Origin: Camarhynchus parvulus
Taxonomy: Eukaryota; Chordata; Aves; Passeriformes; Thraupidae
DNA length: 64,000 nt
NCBI RefSeq assembly: GCF_901933205.1
Contig: NC_044590.1
Span: 12,799,501-12,863,500, forward strand
Direction: 5' to 3'
Part shown: in pieces, positions 34,880-45,205 of the stretch
Layout of the letters: each line of letters opens with the position of its first letter
How positions within the stretch are numbered: the first letter of the stretch is position 1
Made by a program: the position numbers and the translations under genes
Notes under the pieces: model-generated
Database searches by the model: none
What the model saw: the letters and a program-made list of their open reading frames with translations, nothing else
Told to the model about the DNA's origin: nothing

Positions 34880-35776
34880 GTGGAGGGATCCTGCATGGGC
34901 AGCCAGGGAGCCCTGTCTGTTGGAATGTGGGTCAGCAGCCAGTCCTGCAGCATCAATGCCTCCTCCTCCTCCTACAAACACTCCAGCTTTCCCTCTGAAG
35001 TGCACAGAGCAGCAGTGTCAGCAGCCAGGAGAGAGAAGTCAGGGAAGAGCACTGGAAATAAATGTGCAGGGAGGGCAGCTGGAGAAGCCAAAGCTGCTGC
35101 TGGGGCTTGCAGCCCCCTGGGCTCCCTGAGGGGATTAAGGCTTCCCCCTGGGAAGGGGTTTAGGGGGAACAGGAGTAATCCAAACATGGCATCTTCTCCT
35201 TCCTTCCCCCTAAGCATTGCTAAGTTTAGCTGTGTTGCTTCCAAGAACTGCTCAGCTAAATCCCAGGGCCTGGCTTTGAAAATTTCAGCACGTCCCCTGT
35301 ACTGCAAAATCAAAGCCTCTTCCCTGCTGAATACACCTTTGATCAGAACTGTGAGAAATATTTGCAACCATGTGAAACTTGAATGATTTGGGGTTTCATT
35401 ACACACTTGAAACTCAGACCATTTTCATCAAAGGCATTGCTAAAGTTCACCAACCCTCCAACAGAACCTTTGATGCTTTATGGCTCGCATTTTGTGTAAA
35501 ACTCGCAGGTTTGCTGGACTTTGTATAAGTGAAACTAGCTGAAAGTGGCTTTGACTGCTTTTTGAGAACAGACACTCATAGAAAAGGCAGCCAGATGAAT
35601 TTTGTTGCCTTTAGAGCTGCTGCATGCTGTCATCTGGCAATAAAGGGTAATTCTGCTGAACCCAGCAGTCAGGGTTGGGGCTGTAGCTGGGTGAGAAGGG
35701 GGCAGAGAGCACTGGTGGGGCTCTGCTCTGCTCTTCCCTCAGGGCTGGACATCCCATGGCAGCAGCAGGGCTTGGT
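34880..35776. other. Unannotated intergenic DNA
   Basis: Frames of 172 codons (plus, 34868-35386) and 144 codons (minus, 34972-35406) overlap and are unsupported. Nothing else was recognised. Confidence 0.5.
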
Positions 35777-36131
35777 TGGTTTGGAGGGCTTTTTTTGTTT
35801 ATTTTTTTTCCTGCCACCCTGAAACTTTAGGAGTAACAGGGTAGGAGACACAAGCAGTGAGGTGCTGCTTCTAGCAAATGGATGGTTCTGTAGCAAGAAC
35901 AAACTGAATGTATGTAGGAATTCTTCATAAATATCTGAACCCACACTGACGCCCTAAAACCTTGTTGGGGCATCCTTTACTGATATTAGTCAAGGAAATA
36001 GCTCCAATTCTTACAGTGATGTTGCCTTCAACAATTAAAGCCCCCAGGGCTTCAGGGAATCTGTGCAAGAAAAGCTCCTCAACCTATTTATTACTCTCTC
36101 AGGAAGCAGCAAAGCCTTTATGAGGTTTGAG
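35777..36131 (+). repeat. Local duplication, copy 2
   Basis: Direct-orientation partner of 32528-32881, 3.25 kb downstream. It ends where similarity stops after AAAGCCTTTATGAGG. The preceding sequence GGCTTGGTTGGTTTGGAGG differs from copy 1, so the left edge is near 35777. Confidence 0.9.
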
Positions 36132-36349
36132 CATTTCTCAGTGCCTTGCCCTAGGTCAGCATTCCAGTGGAGCACTTAGGGAGGTCCCAGCTTCCAGACT
36201 GTGGGACTGCACAAAGAATGACCTGTCCTTATCCAGGTTCTGTCCTCAGCAGGGTATTTTATCATCTCCAAGGGTTCTGTTCCCCACAACATCACCCACT
36301 CCTTACTCAGTAATTTTTGTACCTCCTTTCCCAGTGTGCCCCAGTCAGA

Positions 36350-36600
36350 ATCACACAGAATTAGGTTGGACAAAACCTTTGAGATCATGGAGTGAAAGCT
36401 CTGAGCTAACACCTCCCTGGCAGCCAGACCCTGGCACTGAGTGCCACATCCAGACTTCTCTCAAACACCTCCAGGGATGCCACCTTCTCTGCCATGGCCT
36501 GTGAGCTGGGACGTGTCCCTGCCTGCTCACAGGACTCCCTCTCTATCAGCACCCAGGACATCCCTCTGGCTGTCCTGAATGGCCATGACGCCTGAAGGGG
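36350..36600 (-). mobile_element. CR1 3' end, antisense, diverged
   Basis: AGAATCACACAGAATTAGGTT then TCTCAAACACCTCCAGGGAT and TCACAGGACTCCCTC-type sequence fit an older CR1 subfamily read antisense. Divergence makes the left end approximate. Confidence 0.7.
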
Positions 36601-36683
36601 GCTCAGAGACCCTGGCACAGAGCCCAAGATCCCTGTGGGTTTGATTATGACCCATGGAGCAAATTACCAACCTTAGATGAAGA

Positions 36684-37122
36684 TGTGCAAGCCATGACAG
36701 TTTAAGTAGAATGATAATGATTTTACACGGGGTGAAAAAGTAATTTTGGGGTTTTTAGAATGGAGGTTCAGAGGGCAAGATGGAGGGATCTGGGCATGCC
36801 CAGCCTTTCTCCTTCTTCTTCTTGGCCTCCATCTTCTGCTGTGATGGTGGCACTTTTAGATTGGCTTAGAGTAGAAGCTCACTGTCTAACATAGGTGATA
36901 GGTATTGGGAAGTAACTGTAAGCATTGTACACGTAGTTTTTAGTACAAAGACATAACACCGCCCTGGGGGCAGGCAGAGTGCCTCTGTCTGTCTTGCTGA
37001 GCAGACCTTGGCTGGACAGGAGAAAATATTTTATAGATAAGAAACAAATAACCTTGAGACCGAGAACTGAAGAGCTCTGACTCCTTCTTCAAGCACCAGG
37101 CTGGGAAAAGAGACTTTCTAAA
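36684..37122 (+). mobile_element. Probable ERV LTR (family F)
   Basis: This ~440-bp block starts near TGTGCAAGCC and ends near AAAGAGACTTTCTAA. It contains GCATTGTACACGTAG, a promoter-like ATTTTATAGATAAG, and AACAAATAACCTTGAGACC toward the end. The overall form resembles a passerine LTR from general recall. No target duplication or sister copy was found, so confidence is moderate. Confidence 0.5.
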
Positions 37123-38412
37123 TCATCTCAGGGTCACTCTGAGCAGCAGAGATCCTGAGACACCTCTCTCTGGAAATGAGGTTCCTCCTCAGATTGGCAG
37201 CCAGGGCTTTTCTGGACTCTGCTCCTCCCAGGACCAGCCTGGCCCAGGCAGGGAGGGTTTTCCCTGTTCCTCTGTCCCTGCAGGGGAAGGGGGAACCTCT
37301 CACCAAGCACAAAATTCTCCAGTGCAGCATTGTCCTGGTGAGCTCAACTCCTGCTGCTGAGGAGCAGTGAGAGGTGTGAGGGGAAAACAAGTGATTGACA
37401 CTACAGGGGCACAGTCAAAGCTACACTGAGTTTGGAAAAGCCCTCTAAGACTGAGTCCAGCCACAAAGCAGAAGGATAAATGTTACATTTGCCATTTTCC
37501 CAGGCACTGGCTGTGTGTGTGTGTTGTATTTCCAAGCTTGTTCTCTCCTGCAGATCACTGGGATGTTCCGAGCAGTGTTCCCCACCTGGAGGCATTTGCA
37601 AACCTTCAGAAGTCAGCAGCCAGAGCCTCTGCTATGTGTTTCTACCTCCCCTTTTATTTTATGGATCTAACTTCCCTGTGTGAGAGCCAGAGCCTGGTTA
37701 GGGTTAACCCTTGGTGCAAAGGCACAGCCCTGATGAAACTGAAATGATCTCTGCTCTTCTGGGTTGGAAAGGGCTTGGAGAGTTTCACCTGCATTACTTG
37801 TATCTACTTGAGAAGATTTTGCATGTTTAGATACAAAATCTGATCAAAATGAAATATAATCCTTGGAAAATCACCTGTGTGCCTCTGATGCAAAAAATGC
37901 TGCCTGGGGCAAGTGCTGCTGGGGTGATGCAGAAGTGTCCAGCACATTGTGCTTTCTGTTCTATGTGACTGCTAGGCCATGAAATGTGACTTTTGGCAGG
38001 ATTTCAATCTATTCCATAAGCCAAGTAGCAGGACTTTGATTTAATGATGGGTGTGCTTAGCTTGAGTCCAAGTATCAGGCTTTGAAACGCAGCATTGGGT
38101 TCCAAATGTGACCTGAAATGGTACCTCTGGTCCTGGTGGTGCTGGGAGGGCCCCGTTTGCTTCTTTCTCTCCCTTTTCCTGCAGTTACTTGACCTCCTCA
38201 CACCACACAAGGTTTCTCCTCTCAGGAGAGCAGCAGTGCATCAGAGCAGATCCCAGCTCTCCTCTGGTGGGAGCAGAGCTGTAAAGCCCCAGGGAGCAGA
38301 GCAGCAGAGTGAATGTCCTGGTCTGGGCTCTGCAGCACAAAACAGAGGCTCTCTGGCTTGGACAGGCTCCCCACCTTTCTCCCTTGAGAAAAGGCAGCTG
38401 TGGCATGGCCAC
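37123..38412. other. Unannotated intergenic DNA
   Basis: No gene was recognised. A single TTAGGGTTAACCC near 37698 resembles telomeric repeat units but is too short to mean anything. Confidence 0.5.
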
Positions 38413-39159
38413 TGTCCCAGATTGCAGGGTAATGTGTGTTCTATTGCCTCTGTCAGAGCTGGGGCAGTTCTCTGCTGTCCATGGGGCAGTTTTTTCTTTA
38501 TCTCTCCCACAGCCAACCCTCCCTCCAGGAGATCTCTGCTGTCCATGGCCACTGAGTGTCCCTGCAGGGCTGATCCAATTCCAGCATCCCATGGGGAGAT
38601 GCTGCGCCCAGGGGAGGAGCCAAGCATTCCTACCTGGATCCAATCTGAGCCTGGAGCAGCACAGCAGCCTTTGCCCCCTGCATTGCCAGAGGAGCAGCTT
38701 TCTGCTGCCCTGCATTGCCAGAGGGAGCCCAGGCCCATCTGCAGCAGCCCTGGAGCTGCAGAGGAAAACTCCCCCCTTGTGCAGGATCCCTGCTCCAGCA
38801 GCAGCACAGCTGGCACTGCAGGAGGGCTGAGCCCCCATGGGATGGGGCTGTGCCACCCCCTGACACACAGGGGGCAGGGCCTGCTCTCACTCTGGCAGGG
38901 TTGGTTTGTATTACTGCTTATTTTATTTTATTTTTTTATTTTATTTTATTTTATTTTATTTTATTTTATTTTATTTTATTTTATTTTATTTTATTTTATT
39001 TTATTCCCTAATAAAGAACTGTTATTGCCATATCTTTGCCTGAGAGTCCTCCCTAATTGCAAAATTATAATAATTCAGAGGGAGGGGTTTACATTTTCCA
39101 TTTCAAGGGAGGCTCCTGCGTTCCTTAGCAGCCACCTCTCTTTTCAGCCACCATGGCCA
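38413..39159 (+). mobile_element. Family A solo LTR with TTTTA expansion
   Basis: Starts TGTCCCAGATTGC. The 3' edge is ambiguous. The exact 5-bp repeat of the upstream flank GCCAC lies at 39147-39151 after CTCTTTTCA, whereas alignment to the other copies would continue to about 39159. The AT-rich stretch is expanded to ~88 bases of TTTTA (38918-39005), so the LTR is ~735-747 bp rather than 690. The polyadenylation signal AATAAAG follows the array. A 393-codon frame crosses upstream DNA, the LTR and the microsatellite and is not a gene. Confidence 0.88.
38918..39005 (+). repeat. (TTTTA)n microsatellite inside an LTR
   Basis: About 17 units of TTTTA with one early T-run interruption. The family A copies at 13145 and 61018 have 2-3 units at the same place. 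Confidence 0.95.
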
Positions 39160-39940
39160 GCTCCTCTGAGGAGTCACCCAGCACAGGCTGTGGAAAAGGA
39201 GGGACTGAGGGAGGTTCCTGGGGGCACTGAAACCCCTTCACTAGCTCGTGGTGCTGCCCTGCTCAGGTGTCACTAAACCCATCTCCCCCAGATGTGTTTG
39301 TGCAGCCAGCCTGCAGCACCTCCAACGAGGACATCAGGGCCTGGACCTCCCTGTTGCTGTGTGAACACACAATCCAGCCTTTTCCTTGTTTGATGGAAGC
39401 AGAGCTGCACTGGTCCTGCCCCTAATCCCCTCAGTCTGACACCTCCGGCTGTGCTGTGGGTGGCCATGGCTTTGTATGAAGCCAAATGTAGTAAATAAAT
39501 AGCAAGTGAGTGGTAGGAGACACACCAGGTCTTACAGAAAGCAAATACAAGGCTGAACTTGTTGAATCAATGCTGGAGCAGGAAGGGAATCTCATTCCTA
39601 CCTTTGATCTCTCAGGACATTGCATTCCTGGTGGATCCTGAGCTCACCTCCCCAGGGCTCAGAGGAGACTGATGGAAGCCAGGCCAATGCCATGTTATGT
39701 GGACATGGCCAAAAACTTTTCCTCTGGAGCCCTTGTGGCTTAAAAAATGTGGGGAAAAATATTAAAAATTTGGCCACATCTGACCAAGTGCATTCCTGAC
39801 CTTGCTTTTGTGTCTTGGAGATGCCCCTTCAAGAATGAGGATTTGTAGCAGATGTCTGCACACATGCACACATTAACACTGCACAAATATTATCATGGAG
39901 GTGTTTTGTAATGTGTGGAAGCAGGAACCAGCCTGGCACA
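39160..39940. other. Unannotated intergenic DNA
   Basis: No repeat or exon was recognised. Short frames only. Confidence 0.5.
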
Positions 39941-40156
39941 AATTGTTCCACAAATCCCAGAGCCTGGGGGGATGCAGGCAGCAGATGTGGTACTGGAATG
40001 GCTGCCCAGGGAGGTGGTGGAGTCCCCATCCCTGGGTGTGTTTAACAAAGCCTGGATGTGGCGCTGGGTGCCAGGGTTTAGTTGAGGGGTTGGGGCTGGG
40101 TTGGGCTCCATGATCTTGGAGGTCTCTTCCAACCTTGTGATTCTGTGATTCTGTGG
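39941..40156 (+). mobile_element. CR1 LINE 3' end, sense
   Basis: CAGCAGATGTGGTACTGGAA, TGGCTGCCCAGGGAGGTGG, TGGAGTCCCCATCCCTGGG and TCTCTTCCAACCTTGTGATT (in pieces), ending in two ATTCTGTG repeats, is a classical sense CR1 3' end with its short terminal tandem repeat. It belongs to a different subfamily from 12428. Confidence 0.92.
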
Positions 40157-40520
40157 AAGGAGAGGGAAGGTCAGTTACTGCTGGTCAGTCTGGTCTGGAG
40201 CAGGGAGCTGCAGAGGGACAGGGTCACCTCAGGGTGCTGGCAGCAGAGATGTGAGGCTGTGAGGGGCTTTTAGCCAAGCAGGAGGGCAGAGAGCACGGCC
40301 TGAGAGTACTCAGGATGGTGCTGGGGCTCAGAACCCACACCAGCCCCCCTGTCACAGGTTCCTGTGGTTGGGAGCTGAGCTGGGAGATCAGAGCCAGCAC
40401 AGCCTGGCTGCCTGAGCTGCATTCCTGCCACATCCCAGCTAAAAGGGGGGAATTGGCCAAGCAGGGCTGGGCAAGGAGGACAGGAGAATGCAGCTGGGGA
40501 GCTGCAGAGGCAGGGAGATG
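40157..40520. other. Unannotated intergenic DNA
   Basis: No recognised feature. Opposing frames of 93 and 115 codons. Confidence 0.5.
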
Positions 40521-40856
40521 TGGATGTGACAGTCTGGTCAGAGAGAGAGAAAGCCAGATAAGCTTTCCCATTAATTGGGCTGGGAAGTTTTACTGAGGCA
40601 GAGAGAAAGAATGGTAAACAAATGGTAAACTATTGCAGGTGGTGTTTTGTAATAAGTTGTTTTTCTCATGTTTACAGAAGGGTGTCTTCTTAATTAGCCA
40701 ATCATGTGAAATGTGTTGATTAAATGACCAATCAACTCCCACCTGTATCAGACATGGATATAAAAGAAGGGGATCCAACAAACTGGGGGCTTCTAACCTC
40801 TTAGCCTTCTGACCTAGAGTCTGTGTCACTTATCCACTCCTGCCTCAGCAGTGACA
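40521..40856 (+). mobile_element. LTR-like insertion with 10-bp flanking repeat
   Basis: CAGGGAGATG occurs at 40511-40520 and again at 40855-40864, bracketing a ~335-bp segment. Inside, in LTR order, are two CCAAT elements (AGCCAATCATG, TGACCAATCAAC), TATA-like GGATATAAAAG at 40756 and a TTAGCCTTCTGAC segment similar to the family B end. The first bases TGGATGTGAC and the last GTGACA are the likely edges. It is probably a relative of family B. The exact duplication length cannot be fixed because the repeat overlaps the edges. Confidence 0.65.
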
Positions 40857-41011
40857 GGGAGATGCTCAGGCATGCGGGAGGGAGCTGCTGACACCAGAGA
40901 TGGTCCCAGGACAGTGGGGTCCAAGAAGGGTGTGAAGAGCCATTGGAATCCAGCTCTGAAAGCTGGGCCTGGGAGAGGATTTGTGAGGGAAGGTGTAGCC
41001 CAGAAGGTGCT

Positions 41012-41412
41012 TGTGGCATTCACATTCTCTGAAAAAAAATCCCTTCCCCCAAGATTTTTCTTCTGGGAAGCTGAGGAGCCTCAGAGAAAAGGAAAACAAT
41101 TCTTATCTCATTTGCTTCTCCTGTGTTGTGCTCACATGTGCAATGGGTTTGGAGATTGTTTACCCACAGGTGATTTTTCCATTGCATTCTGCTGTGAGTT
41201 GTTTTCTTTCTTTGGCCAGTCAGGGCCAAGCTGTGTCAGGGCTCTGGAGAGAGTCACCAGTTTTCATTATTATCTTTTTAGTATTCAGTAAGTATCCTTT
41301 CTGTATTCTTTAGTATAATATAGTATAATAAAGCAATAAATTAGCCTTCTGAGAACATGGAGTCAGATGCATCATTCCTGCCTTTGTTGGGGTGTTCCCA
41401 GTAAATACAATG
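41012..41412 (+). mobile_element. Family B solo LTR (subtype B1), clean ends
   Basis: This 401-bp LTR from TGTGGCATTC to AAATACAATG is flanked by identical GGTGCT hexamers (41006-41011 and 41413-41418). The CCAAT box reads CCAGT. The AT-rich site (TAGTATAATATAGTATAATAA) is short. Confidence 0.93.
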
Positions 41413-41518
41413 GGTGCTCAGTGCCATTTCCAGCCAGGGCTGTCCCAGCACAGTGGCTCTGAGGCAGCAGGCAGGGCAGGACCTGGCCCCACACAGACCT
41501 GCAGGCACTGACAGGGAG

Positions 41519-41596
41519 GGCACTGACACCATTCCCTGGGGAATGGAGACCTGGAAACCCTTGGTTTGCTTTCTCCTCACAGCACAAATGGGAGAG
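41519..41596 (+). repeat. ~78-bp direct duplication, copy 1
   Basis: Begins GCACTGACACCATTCCCTGG, includes GGAATGGAGACCTGG and CTTGGTTTGCTTTCT, and ends near CACAGCACAAATGGGAGA. It recurs at 42794-42871 with about six changes. Confidence 0.9.
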
Positions 41597-42793
41597 GGCA
41601 GGGAAACATCTTTGATGTGCTGCTCACACAGTGCTGTGTGATCCCATCTGTGGTGGCTCAGGGTGAGGCACCCCGGGGAAGCACAGCTTGTGGCTGGGCA
41701 GGTTTTGTGTGGGTGTGCACGCAGCATGTGTGCAAACCAGCCAGCATGTGAGAGAAAGTCAGCACAGCATCGTCAGGAGGGTCCCTGAGACACATCCCCC
41801 TCCTCCTGCCAAGGTTCTGTGCCCTGCCTTATGGAAAGAAATTCAGCAGGAGCTCCAGGAAAAGCAGCGGCTCCGCTGGGAGCAGAGCGCCTGTCAGACT
41901 TGGAAATTAAATGGAAGCACGACAAATCTGGATTGTTCCTGCCAAAACCAACTTTCATTACTTTATAATTCAACATGTGTTACCAGCTCCTATTATTAGA
42001 AAGGCAAACTTCCTCCACTGTGGGAAGAGGCTGAGTTGGAGCTTTCTAGCCCTCTGTAAGTTAATTACAGTACACATGTTAAAAGCAGCATCTGTCTTAG
42101 TCAATCTAGTTGATTATTGCAGCACTTTATTTTTAGTTGTTATCAAGGTGGAGGATGACACTGATATAAATGGGGAGCTTTGCACAGATCTTGCTCAACC
42201 GTGCGTTCTCCAAAACCAGATCTGGTGCCTCTCCTCTCCTGGAGCTGGGCCAGCAAAGCCCTTGATGGACTTGTAGGAAAAGAGCCTGTGCAGAGTGCTT
42301 TGACTGTGAGGTTACAACAAAGATACCAAGGCCTGGCTGTGAAAATCAGCTGTGGAAATACCAGGGTTGGTGGCCCTTTCTGGTACTCCAGTGGCCAAAA
42401 TCTTTGCTGCCTCACTTCTATTCTGAGCTCCCTCTGATGTAAATATTTCTGGCCTCATGACTGAGTGCTTTGATTTAACACATAACAGGTCCCTGTTCAT
42501 GCCCTGATGTCTAATTCTGCTGCTTGTGCTATTTCAACTTCTGGGCAATGTGTGAGTGTCAGGGTGATGCTGACAGGACCAACAAAAGCATGCCAGGTGA
42601 GTTTTCCTCGGTAGTATGGGAAGCTCCCCCTGGACAAATGAGAGGTCTTGAGGCTGTGGCTGAAAGTTCAAAGTCTGGCAACAACTCCTCCCTCCTGCCT
42701 TAGGGCCAGTGAGCTCTTGTGATGTTGGTGCCATGTGGGAGGTGTGGAATTAGCATTTGGGGGTGTATTTGAGTGGTTTTGGCTGGGAGGCTG

Positions 42794-42871
42794 GCACTGA
42801 CACCATTCCCTGTGGAATGGAGACCTGGGCAACCTTGGTTTGCTTTCTATTCACAGCACAAATGAGAAGAA
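42794..42871 (+). repeat. ~78-bp direct duplication, copy 2
   Basis: Partner of 41519-41596, 1.27 kb downstream in the same orientation. Neither copy touches a recognised transposon. Confidence 0.9.
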
Positions 42872-43826
42872 TCTGCTTCCTTTCCAAGCTAAAATGAACA
42901 GGTAAACAAGAAAGGAGAAATCCTGAAGAACCCCCTCACCCACCACCCCTTCCATGTGGGTTTTGGAGCAGCAGCACTTGGAAAGCCCAGGGAATGAGCA
43001 GTGTGGGGTCTGAGGGCAAGGACTGTCCCCAGGGATGCTCCTCCTGCCCCTCAATTGTGATCTTACAGCCAGCAAACCTGTTCATTGGGATGGAGAATGG
43101 AAAGAGCACGAACAGACCCTCATCAGATCCAAAGCAGTGCTGCTCCTGGGTTTATTCCCAAAGGAACACTTCCAGAGCTCCCTGAGCTGGTGGCAGGAGG
43201 AGCCTGAAGCTGCTCCCATCTCCCTGTGCGGTGCTGCAGGTGCCAGCTGAGGATTTGGTGTGACAGACACCTCTTGCAGCAGGTCTGTTACCAGATCAAA
43301 GGAAATCTAAATGGGCTGACATCTCGGTGTCCTGTGGCAGCACAGCAGGGTGATGATGTCTGATAAGAGAGAAAACTTCCCTGGCTTTTGTGCAAGGGCC
43401 ATTACCAGTGGCTTCCTCGCTCTTCTAATAATTTTTTTTTTTTTTTGCCTTTGCTCCTTATCTTAGAATGACAGAACAAAATGTAGCTGGGAGAGTGCTG
43501 CCTGACTTGTTACTGTAGATGTTAAATGTGCAAGGGTTATCAGAGAGAGGCCATGATTCCTGGTGCTTCGTCAGCAGCAGGAAATCCCCACCATCTCCAC
43601 TTTTCCAGAGTCCTGGGCAGGGTGGGAGCTTCAGACAGCGTTTTTCAGGGAGACCCTCCCACTGAGTCAGGAGGTAGAGCAAGGACCCCCCTTGCTTCCT
43701 AGACTCCCTCTCAGGGGAGTTTAAAGGATTTTACAGGTGTAATTGAACCTTTGTACTGCAGGAATAAGGATGGCAAACCAGATATGTTTATATAAAAGTA
43801 AATTAGTAATGATTATATTATTAGAC

Positions 43827-44210
43827 TGTGACCCTGCTCACAGGGGTCTTAGGATGAGGGAAGAGATGAGGATCTGACTCCATGTTTCAGAAGGCTTGAT
43901 TTATTATTTTTTTATATATATTATATTAAAACTATACTAAATGAATAGAAGAAAAGATTTCATCAGAAGACTAGCTAAGAATAGAAAAAGAAGGAATGAA
44001 TAACAAAGGTTTGTGGCTTGGACAGAGTCTGAGCCAGCTGACTGTGATTGGCCATTAATTAGGAACAACCACATGAGACCAATCACAGATGCACCTGTTG
44101 CATTCCACAGCAGCAGATAATCATTGTTTACATTTTGTTCCTGAGGCCTCTCAGCTTCTCAGGAGAAAAAACCCTAAAGAAAGGATTTTTCAGAAAATAT
44201 CCTGGCTACA
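43827..44210 (-). mobile_element. Family B solo LTR (subtype B3), minus strand
   Basis: This 384-bp minus-strand LTR has its 5' end TGTAGCCAGG at 44210 and its other end at 43827 (plus-strand TGTGACCC). An identical 7-base ATTAGAC flanks it (43820-43826 and 44211-44217), one base longer than the usual hexamer, perhaps by chance. It shares with 55547 a distinct middle (CAGCAGATAATCATTGTTT, plus strand), which defines subtype B3. Confidence 0.92.
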
Positions 44211-45205
44211 ATTAGACTAAAAGATCTCCATCAGAATTATTTACTACACAGGATAGGAGTTGTAACTATCAGTATAACATAAGTGATAACTATCAGTGTA
44301 ACAGTGCACTGGTTTTGAAACAATATTGAATGAATTATATTAAAGACAGCAAAACCAATTATGAAGTAGATGAATGTCCCTCACCCAGACCAACACCCAC
44401 GGGCAAATCTCACTCTGTTCTCCTCTCTCACCTGGGAACCCAGCAGGGATTTATGGTCCCTGTGTGATGGAGGGTGTGGGTTGATGTGCTAACAAGAGAC
44501 CTTCTGGTGGTGCCACAACTGAACATCATGTCCAGGTTACTCTGCAGGCTTGGGAGGGAAAACAAACAGCTCAGGGGTGAAGAGAGCCTCTTTGGGCACC
44601 TCTGACTCAGCTGGAGCTGTGCCTCTTGAAATACTTTGAGGAGTGATCATGAAACACTCTGATGAGCCATGGGCTGGTTTCCAGGCAAAATGAAAAGAAA
44701 TTAAAGTGGTTGGGAGGGGAATTAATGTCCCTTGGGACACCAGCAATGTCAGACCAAGCAGCTCTGTCTCCTTTCTGTTTAAATTGGGCCTGGCCTGCAC
44801 ACAAAGGGTATCTGTGGGATCAGGGGCACAGGAACAGCTGGAGCAAAGCTGGAGCCACTGTGTCCAACTCCCACTGACCACTGAGGCAATGAGTTCATTC
44901 TGAACCAATAATGGTTGTGTGATTAGAGAGCTCCTCAGTGGAAGATCACTTCCAAAGGTCACAGTTGCTGTGTGTTTGCTCCCAGGAGGTCTGTGAAGCC
45001 ACCCTGGCAGGGGGATGGAGGACACCATGTGCTGGCTGTGTGGGGGATGTTCCCACAGCCCTGCCCAGGGCTCCCCTCAGCCCTCACCCTGCTCTCCCTG
45101 TGCCCACAGCCCCGTGCTGCTCACTGAGCACCTGGGGAAGCTGCTCTGCCCTGGCCCAGGGGCTCTGTGCTGGCCAGGGCTCCTGGGGGCAGGCAGCACC
45201 TGCTG
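44211..45205. other. Unannotated intergenic DNA
   Basis: CAGTATAACATAAGTGATAAC is imperfectly repeated at 44269-44303. A minus-strand frame of 163 codons (44537-45028) has no support. The right end grades into the GT-rich array. Confidence 0.5.

Larger units (their letters stand above)
41413..43826. other. Unannotated DNA containing a short direct duplication
   Basis: Apart from the duplicated ~78-bp segments listed separately, and a T15 run at 43432-43446, no gene or repeat family was recognised. Frames stay under 130 codons. Confidence 0.5.

Noticed and set aside
37690..37710. TTAGGGTTAACCC as a telomeric relic
   Set aside because: A single unit and its palindrome. Expected by chance in 64 kb.
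38095..39276. 393-codon open frame, the longest in the window
   Set aside because: It runs through unrelated upstream DNA, a family A LTR and a TTTTA array, with an equally open 227-codon frame on the other strand. The same peptide recurs in every family A LTR.
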